A DNA stretch of 64,000 nt, from contig NZ_JAYGII010000014.1 in NCBI RefSeq assembly GCF_034931365.1, forward strand, positions 13,013 to 77,012, written 5' to 3'. Source of the stretch: Natronospira elongata (GTDB lineage Bacteria > Pseudomonadota > Gammaproteobacteria > Natronospirales > Natronospiraceae). Below are positions 33,478-43,339 of the stretch, piece by piece; positions within the stretch are counted from its first letter, which is position 1; each line of letters starts with the position of its first letter. Under the pieces are notes generated by a model that saw nothing but the letters and a program-made list of their open reading frames with translations, was not told where the DNA came from and ran no database searches. The translations under genes and the position numbers were made by a program.

Positions 33478-35928
33478 CTAGAAGAGATCATCCGCCCCCG
33501 GACTGTCCTCATCACTGCTATCTTCCCGTTCGGGCAGTTGCCCCTCGCGGAAAATCTCGAACATGCCGTTGGGATGATCAGCCCCCACCATCAGACCGGT
33601 ATCCCGGGAGATGCGGACTCTCACCAGACCCGGCGGCTCATCCAGAGTCCGCTCGGGGGCACCAATCAGGGCCGCGCCCATGAATTCCGTCCAGATGGGC
33701 AGCGCCGCACGGGCGCCACCCTCCCGATTACCCAGGGGCTGAGAACGGTCGAAACCGATCCAGGCGGTGGCCACCAGATCCGGTGTGTAACCGCTGAACC
33801 AGGCATCGCGATACTCGTTGGCGGTACCGGTTTTACCCGCCAGGTCATTGCGGCCCAACTGCTGGCGGGCGAAGCGGCCCGTGCCGTGGCGGACCACATC
33901 CTGCAGCATGCTATCAATGAGATAGGCGTTCTGCGGGCTGATCACACGTTCAGCCAGGTTGATGGGTGATTCCGGGTTGAGCTCATCTTCATGCAGGGAT
34001 GGCTGCCAGGCATCGCTGGCATCCTCGGCTTGCAGTTCTTCCGGCAGCCCGTTTTCGAGGCCCGGGACACTGCACTCGGGACAGACCACGGCCGGCTGGG
34101 CCTGATACAGGGGCTCGCCCCGGCGATCCATGATGCGCTCAATGAACCAGGGCTCCACCCGATGACCACCGTTGGCAAAAACCGCATAACCACGGGTGAG
34201 ATCCAAGGGGGTCAACTCACCCGTGCCCAGTGCCAGAGTCAGGTCGCGGGGAAGGGCGCGGTCATCAAAACCGAAAGACCGCAGGTGCCCGGCTGTCCGG
34301 CCAATACCCACATCCCGCAGGACCCGAACGGACACCAGATTGCGTGAATGAACCAGTGCCTCTCTAAGTCTCGTGGGACCAAAGAAACGACCGGTGTAAT
34401 TGGTGGGCCGCCAGGTATGATCAATGTCGGCCTCTTCCACGACCACGGGGGCATCATTAACAAGGGTCGCCGGCGTAAAGCCGCTGTCCAGGGCGGCGGA
34501 GTAGATGAAGGGCTTGAAGGCAGAACCCGGCTGACGCAGGGCCTGTACCGCCCGGTTGTATTGGCTGTGACGGAAGTCGAAACCGCCGGCCAGCGCCTCG
34601 ATGGCGCCGTCTTCCGGATTGATCGCGACCACCGCGCCCTGGGCCTCCGGCACCTGTGACAGAGCCCAGCCATCCTCATCCTGACTCAGGAACACGACAT
34701 CACCGGGCATGACCACTTCATCGGCCCGCTCTGGTGCCGAGCCCTGGCGATTACGATTGATGAAGGGGCGGGCCCACTCCATGGTGGAAAAGTCCACCGT
34801 GACCCGGTCGGCATTGCGCCGGACGGCTTCGAAACCTGTCTCCCCGGCGGCCGCAACCACCACCGGCTCGAGACCACCGATACGGTAGTAGGAAGCCAGG
34901 GTCGAGGCCCAGGCCTGCTGGTCGGAGGGATCGTCGGGGACCTGGACCTGGCCGACGGGGCCTCTCCAGCCATGACGCTGGTCATAGGCGAGCAGGCCGT
35001 TGCGCAGCGCGCGGACGGCCGCCGGCTGCTTGCGACCATCCACGGTGGTCACAACCTGAAAACCGTCTTCGTAAGCCGCGTCGCCATAGCGACGGACCAT
35101 TTCCTGACGGACCATCTCGGCCACGAAGGGTGCATCCACTTCCACCTGGGCGCGGTGAAGGCCGGCGGTAACCGGCGCCGTCACGGCCTCGGCGTACTCC
35201 TCCTGGCTGATGAGGTCCAGGGTCAGCATCCGACCCAGCACATAAGCCCGCCGATCCACGGCCCGCTCCGGGTTGCTGACCGGGTTGGCCCGCGATGGGG
35301 CCTGGGGCAGGCCGGCAATCATGGCCTTCTCCGCCAGGGTCAGCTCGGAAACGTCCTTGCCGTAGTAGACCTCGGCGGCGGCGGCGGCGCCAAAGGCGCG
35401 GTGCCCCAGAAAGATCTTGTTGAGATAAAGACTCATGATTTCTTCCTTGCTCAGCTCTCGCTCGATTTCAAAGGCGAGAAAGAGCTCCCGGATCTTGCGA
35501 CCAAAGGTCTGGTCTCGGGTCAGGAAGAAGTTGCGGGCGACCTGCATGGTGATGGTGGAGCCACCGCCATGGGCCATTGAGCGGGTGGTGACAAGATAAT
35601 AGGAGGCCCGCAGCATGGCCCGGAAGTCCACGCCCCGGTGGCGGAAGAAATTCTCGTCCTCGGCGGCAATCACCGCCTGCTTGAGGCGTTCCGGGAATTC
35701 CTCATAGCGAAGCGGACGGCGCCGTTCCTCGCCAAACTCGGCGATCAGACGGCCATCACGGCTAAAGACCCGCATGGGCTCCTTGAAGTCCACCTCACGC
35801 AGGACTTCGACATCAGGCTGATCGGGGGCAATATAGAGATAGGTGCCGACAACCACCCCGATGGCCACCACGAACAGGGTAAAACCGGCACCGAGCAGAA
35901 AAACCAGGATCTTGAGAAAACGCTGCAT
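33478..35928 (-). CDS. mrcA: Penicillin-binding protein 1A
   Basis: An 816-residue bifunctional murein synthase. One N-terminal membrane helix (about 6-32) is followed by a GT51 glycosyltransferase (EDENFFRHRGVD, GGGSTITMQVARNFFL, LYLNKIFLGHRAFG). After an OB-like linker comes the transpeptidase with active serine in PGSAFKPF, the SRN motif in HSRNLV and KTGT. It polymerises and cross-links peptidoglycan in the periplasm. It is divergent from pilM, the standard gammaproteobacterial arrangement. Total length is near the usual 800-850. Confidence 0.96.
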   Translation of the reverse strand: MQRFLKILVFLLGAGFTLFVVAIGVVVGTYLYIAPDQPDVEVLREVDFKEPMRVFSRDGRLIAEFGEERRRPLRYEEFPERLKQAVIAAEDENFFRHRGVDFRAMLRASYYLVTTRSMAHGGGSTITMQVARNFFLTRDQTFGRKIRELFLAFEIERELSKEEIMSLYLNKIFLGHRAFGAAAAAEVYYGKDVSELTLAEKAMIAGLPQAPSRANPVSNPERAVDRRAYVLGRMLTLDLISQEEYAEAVTAPVTAGLHRAQVEVDAPFVAEMVRQEMVRRYGDAAYEDGFQVVTTVDGRKQPAAVRALRNGLLAYDQRHGWRGPVGQVQVPDDPSDQQAWASTLASYYRIGGLEPVVVAAAGETGFEAVRRNADRVTVDFSTMEWARPFINRNRQGSAPERADEVVMPGDVVFLSQDEDGWALSQVPEAQGAVVAINPEDGAIEALAGGFDFRHSQYNRAVQALRQPGSAFKPFIYSAALDSGFTPATLVNDAPVVVEEADIDHTWRPTNYTGRFFGPTRLREALVHSRNLVSVRVLRDVGIGRTAGHLRSFGFDDRALPRDLTLALGTGELTPLDLTRGYAVFANGGHRVEPWFIERIMDRRGEPLYQAQPAVVCPECSVPGLENGLPEELQAEDASDAWQPSLHEDELNPESPINLAERVISPQNAYLIDSMLQDVVRHGTGRFARQQLGRNDLAGKTGTANEYRDAWFSGYTPDLVATAWIGFDRSQPLGNREGGARAALPIWTEFMGAALIGAPERTLDEPPGLVRVRISRDTGLMVGADHPNGMFEIFREGQLPEREDSSDEDSPGADDLF

Positions 35929-36263
35929 CTATGTCCCCGAAGGAAAAAATCACCAGAAATCCGGCATTTTGCCGCAAGATTCATATTTTAAGTCCTGACG
36001 CCCGGATGCGCGAATAGGCCCCCGGCGCGGACTTCCAGCCCCCTCGATATATGGGATTCTTTCCCTTTATTTTCAAGGGCTTATTTGCTTCTTAAAAGAG
36101 CCCCAAGCCTGGTCTTCGCAGCCTGCGGCAGCAGGGGGTGCGGAATAGAAGCGCATAAACCCGCATTTGATTTGACGGCACATTGATATATAGTTCAATT
36201 CAGGTCTTAATGTTCTGGGCCATGTTCTGCCGCCAAGTTGCCGTCTGAGAAAGGAAAAAAGCA
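35929..36263. other. Divergent control region between mrcA and pilM
   Basis: 335 bases without a gene. The right half is AT-rich and holds the pilM promoter. The left half should carry the mrcA promoter: TTAAAATAT near 35990 on the minus strand is a candidate -10, but no good -35 goes with it. No operator or repeat stands out. Confidence 0.5.
36167..36194 (+). promoter_or_regulatory. Candidate promoter of the pil operon
   Basis: TTGATT at 36167-36172 and TATAGT at 36189-36194 are 16 bases apart. A TTGACG overlapping at 36172 with TTCAAT at 36194 is an alternative pair. The start of pilM lies about 65 bases downstream. Confidence 0.45.
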
Positions 36264-37322
36264 GTGTTCTCAAAACGCGCCAAGCCAATGCTCGGCCTCG
36301 ACATCTCCACCTCCTCGGTGAAGGTGATTGAGCTGAGTCAGACCAAGGCCGGCTACCGTGTGGATCACTACGCGGCGGAGCCCATGCCTCAGAATGCCAT
36401 CACCGACAAGGTCATTGTCGATGTGGATGCCACCGGCGATGCCGTGCGCAAAGCCGTCAAACGCTCGGGCAGCCGAACCAAGCTGGCAGCCGTTGCCATT
36501 GGCGGTGCCTCGGTGATCAGCAAGGTGATCACACTACCAGCCAATCTCTCCGGCAAGGAGATGGAAGAGCAGGTGGAGCTGCAGGCCGACCAGTACATTC
36601 CCTTCCCTCTGGAGGAAGTCTCCTACGATTTTGAGGTTCAGGGCCCCTCCGAGGCGGACCCGGACATGGTGGACGTGTTCCTGGCCGCCACCCGCAGCGA
36701 GAACGTTGAACACCGTCAGGCGGTACTCGAGGCCGCCGGCCTGCAAGCCAAAGTGGTGGAGATCGAATCGGATGCCATGGAGAACGCCTGTAGCCTGCTG
36801 ACTCACCAGATGCCCGACAACGGTCTGGACAAGACCATTGCGGTGGTGGACTTCGGCGCCACCACCACCACCTTCAGCATTCTCAACGACCGCAAGGTGG
36901 CCTATACCCGCGACCAGAACTTCGGTGGCCGACAGCTGACCGAGGAAATCATGCGCGCCTACGGCCTGTCCTTTGAAGAGGCCGGCAAGGCCAAGAAGGA
37001 AGGTGGGCTGCCCGGCAACTATGAGACCGACATCCTCGAACCCTTCGTGGACGACATGGCGCAGCAGATCAACCGCTCCATGCAGTTTTATCTGTCTTCC
37101 CACGCCGGCGGCGGGCAACTGGACCAGGTGATCGTCTGCGGTGGTTGCGCCGCCATCCCGGGCGTGGATCAGATGATCCAGGAAAGGCTGGAGGTGCCGA
37201 CCGTGATCGGTAACCCCTTTGGGGAGATGAAACTTTCGTCCCGGGCCCGGGCGCAGAACGTCGAGAAAGACGCCCCGGCGCTCATGATCGCCTGCGGGCT
37301 CGCGCTCAGGAGTTTTGACTGA
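36264..37322 (+). CDS. pilM: Type IV pilus assembly protein PilM
   Basis: A 352-residue actin-like ATPase of the inner-membrane alignment complex. MLGLDISTSSVKVIEL and AVVDFGATTTTFSIL are its phosphate-binding loops, and VIVCGGCAAIPGVDQMI closes the nucleotide site. It sits in the cytoplasm and binds the N-terminal tail of PilN. The start is GTG 36264, with AAGGAAA upstream. First gene of pilMNOPQ; its stop overlaps the pilN start by one base (TGATG). Confidence 0.96.
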   Translation: MFSKRAKPMLGLDISTSSVKVIELSQTKAGYRVDHYAAEPMPQNAITDKVIVDVDATGDAVRKAVKRSGSRTKLAAVAIGGASVISKVITLPANLSGKEMEEQVELQADQYIPFPLEEVSYDFEVQGPSEADPDMVDVFLAATRSENVEHRQAVLEAAGLQAKVVEIESDAMENACSLLTHQMPDNGLDKTIAVVDFGATTTTFSILNDRKVAYTRDQNFGGRQLTEEIMRAYGLSFEEAGKAKKEGGLPGNYETDILEPFVDDMAQQINRSMQFYLSSHAGGGQLDQVIVCGGCAAIPGVDQMIQERLEVPTVIGNPFGEMKLSSRARAQNVEKDAPALMIACGLALRSFD

Positions 37323-37888
37323 TGCCGAGAATCAATCTTCTGCCCTGGCGTGAGGAAGCCCGCCGGGAAAAGCAGAAAGAATTTGGAACCCAACTGGGGG
37401 GCGCCGCCATCCTCGGCGGCCTGCTGTTGTTCTACGCCCACCATACGGTGGGTGGCTGGATAGACCACCAGCAGTCTCGCAATGACCGCATCCAAAGCGA
37501 GATCCGGCAGCTTGAAGAAAAGATTGCCGAGATCGAGGACCTTCAGGAAACCAAGGATCGACTGCTGGCACGCATGCAGATCATTGAGGAATTGCAGAAG
37601 AGCCGGCCCGATGGCGTCCGCCTCTTTGACGACCTGGTGCGGACCTTGCCATCCGGTGTCTACCTGACCGAGGTCACCCAGAGCGGGGCCAACCTGACCA
37701 TTCGCGGGGTAGCAGAATCCCAGGCCCGCGTATCGGCCTATATGCGCAACATCGACCAGGCCGATTGGCTGGCCCAGCCCCGCCTGCAGGTGATCGAGCG
37801 GGATCGTCCGCGCCGGGACGGTGAAGGACGATTGCGCACCTTCACCATTCGCGCGGTCCAGGTCACCCCGGGCACGGAGGACAACTGA
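37322..37888 (+). CDS. pilN: Type IV pilus assembly protein PilN
   Basis: A 188-residue inner-membrane protein. The N-terminus MPRINLLPWREEARREKQ is the conserved PilM-binding tail. A membrane helix (about 22-40) follows, then a coiled coil (QSEIRQLEEKIAEIEDLQET) and a small periplasmic domain. It pairs with PilO. Confidence 0.95.
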   Translation: MPRINLLPWREEARREKQKEFGTQLGGAAILGGLLLFYAHHTVGGWIDHQQSRNDRIQSEIRQLEEKIAEIEDLQETKDRLLARMQIIEELQKSRPDGVRLFDDLVRTLPSGVYLTEVTQSGANLTIRGVAESQARVSAYMRNIDQADWLAQPRLQVIERDRPRRDGEGRLRTFTIRAVQVTPGTEDN

Positions 37889-37890
37889 TC

Positions 37891-38508
37891 ATGGATCTCC
37901 GCAAGCTCAACGAAATCGATATCAATGACCTCCGGGACATCGACTTCGCCGATATGGCGGAATGGCCAGTCGCCGGACGATTGGTCCTGGTGGGGATCAT
38001 CATTGTCGCCGTGCTGGTTGGTGGTTATTTCTTCCTGGTTCAGGATCAGCTGGAAAACCTCGAACGCCTGGAACGGGAAGAGACCGATCTGCGCTCCCGC
38101 TTTGAACTGCGGCAGGAGCGAGCGGCCAATCTTGACGACTACCGGGATCAGCTGGAGGAAATGCGCGAATCCTTCGGCACCATGCTGCGGCAACTGCCCA
38201 GCGAGGCCGAAGTGGAAAGCCTGTTGGTGGATATCTCGGAGACCGCGACCGCCAGTGGCCTGGAGTCAGAGCTGTTCGAGCCCCAGGCGGAGGTGGAGCG
38301 CGATTTCTACGCGGAACTGCCCTATCGCCTGCGCATGCGCGGCAGCTACCACGAGTTCGGCCAGTTTGCCGATGACGTGGCCAAACTGCCGCGAATCGTG
38401 ACCCTGCACAACATTCAGATCCGGCCACAGGATGACGGTGAGCTGGAAGTGGAAATGATTGCCAGAACCTATCGCTATCTGGGCGACGATGACGGAGGTG
38501 GCTCGTGA
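37891..38508 (+). CDS. pilO: Type IV pilus assembly protein PilO
   Basis: A 205-residue partner of PilN: short cytoplasmic N-terminus rich in Asp and Ile, one membrane helix (GRLVLVGIIIVAVLVGGYFF), a coiled coil and a periplasmic ferredoxin-like domain with PYRLRMRGSYHEFGQFADDV. It starts two bases after pilN and overlaps pilP by GTGA. Confidence 0.95.
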   Translation: MDLRKLNEIDINDLRDIDFADMAEWPVAGRLVLVGIIIVAVLVGGYFFLVQDQLENLERLEREETDLRSRFELRQERAANLDDYRDQLEEMRESFGTMLRQLPSEAEVESLLVDISETATASGLESELFEPQAEVERDFYAELPYRLRMRGSYHEFGQFADDVAKLPRIVTLHNIQIRPQDDGELEVEMIARTYRYLGDDDGGGS

Positions 38509-39044
38509 GCAAAAAACGGACACCCAAGACTCGTGCCCTGCTGGCCATGGGCATGGCCGTGACCGGCCTCGCCCTGAGTGCCTGTGAACGGGATATGGAC
38601 GACCTGGAGCGCTACATCAACGAAATCAATCAGCGCCCGGGCGGTGAAATCGAGCCGATTCCACAAATCGAGCCCTACGAGGGGTTCAGCTATGGCGTGG
38701 CGGGCGAGCGCTCGCCCTTCGAGCCCGATGACCGCCTGCGCCCGGATGACACCGCAACCGCCGAGGGACCGACACCGGACCTGGATCGACGCCGCGAATA
38801 CCTCGAGCGCTATCCGCTTGATGGCCTGCGCATGCAGGGGATTCTGGAGATGGGTGGACAGCTTTACGCACTCGTCCGCGACCCCGAGGGCGTGGTGCAT
38901 CGGGTCAGTATGGGCAATCACATGGGCGAGAATTTTGGCGAGATCATCGCCATCACCGAAAGCCACGTCACATTGAGAGAACTGGTTCCGGACGGCACGG
39001 GCGGGTGGAATGAACGTGAACGTCGCCTGAGCCTGAGCGATTGA
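38505..39044 (+). CDS. pilP: Type IV pilus lipoprotein PilP
   Basis: A 179-residue lipoprotein: GLALSACERD carries the lipidated cysteine at about 27. A disordered acidic region (about 40-95) leads to the beta domain LDGLRMQGILEMGGQLYALV and VHRVSMGNHMGENFGEI, which links PilNO to the secretin. GTG 38505 is the start, overlapping pilO by four bases. Confidence 0.94.
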   Translation: MSKKRTPKTRALLAMGMAVTGLALSACERDMDDLERYINEINQRPGGEIEPIPQIEPYEGFSYGVAGERSPFEPDDRLRPDDTATAEGPTPDLDRRREYLERYPLDGLRMQGILEMGGQLYALVRDPEGVVHRVSMGNHMGENFGEIIAITESHVTLRELVPDGTGGWNERERRLSLSD

Positions 39045-39064
39045 CCGGACAGGAGAGGAAGACC

Positions 39065-41239
39065 ATGGGGATCAAACGCAAGACTGCACACTTCAGCGTC
39101 GTCGGCCTGATTGGCCTGATGCTGCTGGCATTCGTCGGCCAGGCGATGGCACAGGGCCAGAATCGCCTGGAAGACATCACTGTCTCCACCCTGCCCGGCG
39201 ACCGCGTTGAAATTCGCCTCAGGCTGAGCGAACCGGCCCCCGAGCCGCAGAGCTTCACCATTGATGAGCCGGCGCGCATCGTTCTTGACCTGGCCGACAC
39301 CCGAGTGGGTGTGCGTGAACGCCGCCAGGATATCGGCGTGGGCGCCACTCGCAATATCATGGTTGCCGAGGCCCAGGACCGGACCCGTGTGGTGATCGGC
39401 CTCTCCGCCCCGCAGGGCTACAGCGTCACCACCGAAGGCAATGACATTCACATTACCGTCGGTGACCGGCGCAGCCGGGACCAACTGGCGGCGCCGGACG
39501 GTCCGGATGTCAGCCCCTTTGTCCAGGATGATGCCGATGAGCCCCGCCTGGACGACCGTCGAGCCCGGGATCTGCGGGTCCGCAATGTGGACTTCCGCCG
39601 TGGTGAACAGGGCGAAGGTCGAATCCTCGTCGAGCTCAGCGATGAACGCATCCCCATTGATATCGACGAGTCCGCCGACAGGGTCCGGGTGACCTTCCAG
39701 AGCGCGGAAGTGGCGCGGGAACTGGAGCGCCGACTGGATGTGCTGGACTTTGCCACCCCGGTGCAGACCATCGACACCCGCCATGGGCCGGATGGGGTCG
39801 AGATGGAGATCCGCCTGAGCGGTGAGTACGAGCAACTGGCCTATCAGTCGGAAAAACAGTTTGCCCTGGAATTCCGGCCACTGACCGAGCGGGAAATCGA
39901 AGAACGCGAGGAGCGGGAGTACACCGGCGAACGCCTGACCCTGAATTTCCAGGACATCGAGACGCGTGCGGTATTGCAGCTGATTGCCGACTTCACCGAT
40001 CTCAACATCGTGGTGGCCGACTCGGTCACCGGCAACGTCACGCTGCGCCTGCAGAACGTGCCCTGGGACCAGGCTCTGGACATCATTCTCCAGACCCAGG
40101 GCCTGGATACCCGCCAGAGCGGCAATGTGATCCTGGTGGCCCCGGCTCAGGAGATCGCCCAGCGTGAGCAGCAGGAGTTGCAGGCCCGTCAGGCCCGCGA
40201 GGAACTGGTACCGCTGCGCTCCGAGTTCATTCAGGTGAACTACGCCCGAGCCGCGGATCTGGCCCAGCTGATTCGCTCGGAAGGCTCACAGATGCTGTCC
40301 GAGCGCGGCAATGTGGCCGTGGACGACCGCACCAACACCCTGCTGCTGCAGGATACCGATGACCGCCTGACCGACGTCCGGCGCATGGTCAACCGCCTGG
40401 ACATCCCGGTCCGCCAGGTGCTGATCGAATCCCGCATCGTGGTCGCCACCAGCGACTTCAACCGGGAACTGGGTTCGCGCTTTGGCGTCACTCATGCCCG
40501 GGAGCGTGGTGATGATGGCCTGCTCACCATTTCGGGCGGCCTCAGCGGCGCAGACACCATGATGCGGTCCGGGCTGGACAACATCCAGAACACCGGCCAG
40601 CCTTTCCCGGTGACCGTGCCCAACCTGCAGGACCGCCTGAACGTGAACCTGCCGGTGGCATCCCCCGCCGGGCGCTTCTCCATGGCCATCCTGGATTCCG
40701 ACTACCTGGTGGACCTGGAGCTGTCCGCGCTGCAATCCCAGGGCCGCGGTGAAGTGATTTCCAGCCCGCGGGTGATCACCGCCGACCAGAAGGAAGCCTC
40801 CATCCAGCAGGGCGTGGAGATTCCCTTCCAGTCCGCCCAGGCAGGCACTGGTGCCGGCGCGGTCACCACGGAATTCAAGGAAGCGGTGCTGTCACTGACC
40901 GTGACCCCGCAAATCACCCCGGATGAGCGCATCATCATGGACCTGGAAGTGAGCAACGACACCATTGGTGAAGAGGTGCCCAGTGCCACCGGTGGCTTCG
41001 TGCCCAGCATCGATACCCGGGTGGTGCGCACCCAGGCTGCCGTGAACAACGGCGAGACCGTGGTGCTTGGGGGCATTTACGAGACCCAGCGCCAGGAAGG
41101 TGAATCCCGGGTGCCCATTCTGGGCGACATCCCGGGCCTGGGCATGCTGTTCCGTTCCACCACCCGCAGTGCCAGCAAGGCCGAGCTCTTGGTCTTCGTG
41201 ACGCCCAAGCTGCTCAAGGATGACGCTCGGGTGGAGTAA
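39065..41239 (+). CDS. pilQ: Type IV pilus secretin PilQ
   Basis: A 724-residue outer-membrane secretin through which the pilus passes. After a signal peptide (to about QAMAQ) come two AMIN-type domains (about 30-260) that bind peptidoglycan, an STN/N0 domain (ISLNFQDIETR-like LTLNFQDIETRAVLQLIADF), N1 and the secretin core ending VPILGDIPGLGMLFRS. The start is ATG 39065 after GGAGAGGAAG; the frame upstream begins with TTG inside pilP. A terminator follows, so the pil operon ends here. Confidence 0.96.
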   Translation: MGIKRKTAHFSVVGLIGLMLLAFVGQAMAQGQNRLEDITVSTLPGDRVEIRLRLSEPAPEPQSFTIDEPARIVLDLADTRVGVRERRQDIGVGATRNIMVAEAQDRTRVVIGLSAPQGYSVTTEGNDIHITVGDRRSRDQLAAPDGPDVSPFVQDDADEPRLDDRRARDLRVRNVDFRRGEQGEGRILVELSDERIPIDIDESADRVRVTFQSAEVARELERRLDVLDFATPVQTIDTRHGPDGVEMEIRLSGEYEQLAYQSEKQFALEFRPLTEREIEEREEREYTGERLTLNFQDIETRAVLQLIADFTDLNIVVADSVTGNVTLRLQNVPWDQALDIILQTQGLDTRQSGNVILVAPAQEIAQREQQELQARQAREELVPLRSEFIQVNYARAADLAQLIRSEGSQMLSERGNVAVDDRTNTLLLQDTDDRLTDVRRMVNRLDIPVRQVLIESRIVVATSDFNRELGSRFGVTHARERGDDGLLTISGGLSGADTMMRSGLDNIQNTGQPFPVTVPNLQDRLNVNLPVASPAGRFSMAILDSDYLVDLELSALQSQGRGEVISSPRVITADQKEASIQQGVEIPFQSAQAGTGAGAVTTEFKEAVLSLTVTPQITPDERIIMDLEVSNDTIGEEVPSATGGFVPSIDTRVVRTQAAVNNGETVVLGGIYETQRQEGESRVPILGDIPGLGMLFRSTTRSASKAELLVFVTPKLLKDDARVE

Positions 41240-41311
41240 TCGGCTAGACTGATAAAACCTGTTTCGGCCCCGCCCATGGGCGGTGTGGGTGGGAGGAAAG
41301 ACGAAGAGACA

Positions 41312-41351
41312 GGGGCGCCAACGGGATATGAACCGCGTGGCGCCCTTTTTT
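41312..41351 (+). terminator. Terminator of the pil operon
   Basis: GGGCGCCA at 41313-41320 pairs with TGGCGCCC at 41338-41345, helped by an inner CGG/CCG, and is followed by six T residues. It separates pilQ from the lipoprotein gene. Confidence 0.8.
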
Positions 41352-41396
41352 CTGGCGGATGCACCGCCAGCGCAATCCGAATGGGGAGTAGGGAAG

Positions 41397-43184
41397 ATGA
41401 TCAAGCGAATTCTGTTGGCCCTGTTGCTTGCGGGGGCGTTGGCCATGGTTGCCTGTGACAATGACGAGGGAAGCATCTCCCAGGCCGGTGGCGACAATGG
41501 CGAAGAGAACGGCAATGGCGATGACAATGGCGATGATAACGGCGATCCCAGCGCGGGTGGCCTGGTCATGGGCAGTGGCGACGGTGAGGATTTCGAAGCC
41601 GGCCAACTGACACTGGGCATGAGCTCGATCGCAGCCGGAGGCTCCACCGGCATTAGCGGGCGAATCCTTACCGAAGACGGTGATGTCCCGGACGACGAGT
41701 TTGAAGTTGAGCTGACCTCGAACTGCGCCGATGAGGGTCTGGCCAGTCTGACCAGCCCGGTCGCCACCAATGGCGGCGAGTTCTCCTCCACCTACACGGC
41801 CGAGGGCTGTCAAGGCGAGGACACCATTACCGCCCAGGCAAGCATCGATGGCGTTGGCACGCTGTCCGCCAGCGCCAGCGTTGAGGTTGCAGCGGCCAAC
41901 CTGGGCTCATTGGTGTTCATGAGCGCCGACCCTCAGCTGATCGGCTTGCGAGGAATGGGTGTCCCGGAGATCGGCGAAACATCCACGGTTCGCTTCCGGG
42001 TGGAGGATGTCAACGGTAACCCAACGCCCGGGCGGGAAGTCCAGTTCACCCTCAGTACCAGCGTGGGCGGAATAGAGCTTTCCAACGATTCTGCCGTCAG
42101 TAATGATCAGGGCGAAGTGAGCACCCAGGTCATCTCGGGGACGGTGGCCACGCCGGTCCGGGTCAATGCGCAGGTGGTGGATACCACGGTTTCTTCCCAG
42201 TCATCCCTGCTCAGCATCAGTACGGGGATTGCGGAACAACAGGGGGTATCCATCGCCTTTGAAAGCCTGAACCCCCCGGTCCAGGGCTGTGTTGGCGAGG
42301 AATATGAAATCACCGTTCATGCCCGGGACCGCTTCTCCAATCCGGTGATTGACGGCACGGTTATCAATTTCTCCACCGAAGGCGGGCGCATCCAGCCCCA
42401 CTGCATGACGGTCGACGGAACCTGCGTCGTGACCTGGACCAGTCAGGCAAGCTGGCCTGCCCGTTCCACCGTACTCGCCTATCTGGAGGGCGAGGAAAGC
42501 TTTATCGACCGGACCGGGGACGGCCTGTTTGGTCCGGCGGAAGCCGCAGAGGGCCCTCATGAAGGGGACTTCGACCCCAATGATCCGGAGGGGAATGCGG
42601 ATATTGGCTGGATCGATGTGGGCGAACCCTTCCGCGACGACAATGAAAGCGGTGAGTACGAACCGGGTGTGGATGGCTTTCACTGGAACTATTACGGCGG
42701 CGGCTATACCGAGGCCAATGAGCTGTTCGATGGCGCCCTTTGCGGTGCAGGCATTGAAGACGATGGTGACCGTGAGACGTTCCAGAACGACTATTGTGGT
42801 TCTCCGCAGGCGCCCATCGGCGTCTCCGGCGTCATGGTCCTGGCCGACAACCGGGTTGTGAACATGGCCTTCCCGACCACCTATGTGGTGGGCAGTGGTC
42901 CTCTGGAAATCGAGCTTTGGGGCCCGGAAATGCAGCCGCTGCCCAGTGGCAGCACCGTTGCATTTGATACCGGTTACGGCCGAGTTCTGGGACAGGACAC
43001 GATAACCATCGGGAATACCAATCAGGATGGTCCCATTGCTGTCGAGTTCACTCTCTCGGAGTCCAATGAGGACGACACCACCGAATGCGATGTGGGGACC
43101 ATTACCGTTACCACACCCGGCAATAGCTGTGGCGAAGGCTTCATATTCGAACAGGAATTGACCATCTGCGGCAGTGACAGCTAA
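41397..43184 (+). CDS. Ig-like-repeat surface lipoprotein of unknown function
   Basis: A 595-residue lipoprotein: the leader LLLAGALAMVACDND puts the lipidated cysteine at about 20, and an Asn/Gly/Asp-rich tether of about 30 residues follows. At least three Ig-like (Big_1-type) modules come next, seen in EDVNGNPTPGREVQFTLST and ARDRFSNPVIDGTVINFST. Then come calcium-loop-like acidic stretches (DRTGDGLFGPAEAAEG, RDDNESGEYEPGVDG) and a last beta domain. Asp at +2 after the cysteine could hold it in the inner membrane under the E. coli rule, though this rule varies. ATG 41397 follows GGGGAGTAGGG. It has its own terminators on both sides and interrupts the usual pilQ-aroK order. A role in adhesion or envelope structure is only a guess. 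Confidence 0.8.
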   Translation: MIKRILLALLLAGALAMVACDNDEGSISQAGGDNGEENGNGDDNGDDNGDPSAGGLVMGSGDGEDFEAGQLTLGMSSIAAGGSTGISGRILTEDGDVPDDEFEVELTSNCADEGLASLTSPVATNGGEFSSTYTAEGCQGEDTITAQASIDGVGTLSASASVEVAAANLGSLVFMSADPQLIGLRGMGVPEIGETSTVRFRVEDVNGNPTPGREVQFTLSTSVGGIELSNDSAVSNDQGEVSTQVISGTVATPVRVNAQVVDTTVSSQSSLLSISTGIAEQQGVSIAFESLNPPVQGCVGEEYEITVHARDRFSNPVIDGTVINFSTEGGRIQPHCMTVDGTCVVTWTSQASWPARSTVLAYLEGEESFIDRTGDGLFGPAEAAEGPHEGDFDPNDPEGNADIGWIDVGEPFRDDNESGEYEPGVDGFHWNYYGGGYTEANELFDGALCGAGIEDDGDRETFQNDYCGSPQAPIGVSGVMVLADNRVVNMAFPTTYVVGSGPLEIELWGPEMQPLPSGSTVAFDTGYGRVLGQDTITIGNTNQDGPIAVEFTLSESNEDDTTECDVGTITVTTPGNSCGEGFIFEQELTICGSDS

Positions 43185-43199
43185 GCGCGTCACCATGAC

Positions 43200-43233
43200 A
43201 ACGGCCTGCCCACTGGGCAGGCCGTTTTTTTTT
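43200..43233 (+). terminator. Terminator of the Ig-like lipoprotein gene
   Basis: A 10-bp stem (CGGCCTGCCC / GGGCAGGCCG) with an ACT loop ends in nine T residues. Confidence 0.93.
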
Positions 43234-43339
43234 CGGCATTATCATCGCTTGGCACCGTGCTGCCATTGCCCGCCTGGTCACAGCCCCATGAACAGAAAGG
43301 GCCCCCGGGCGGCTTTTCCCTAGGCTTTCGAGGTTTGGC

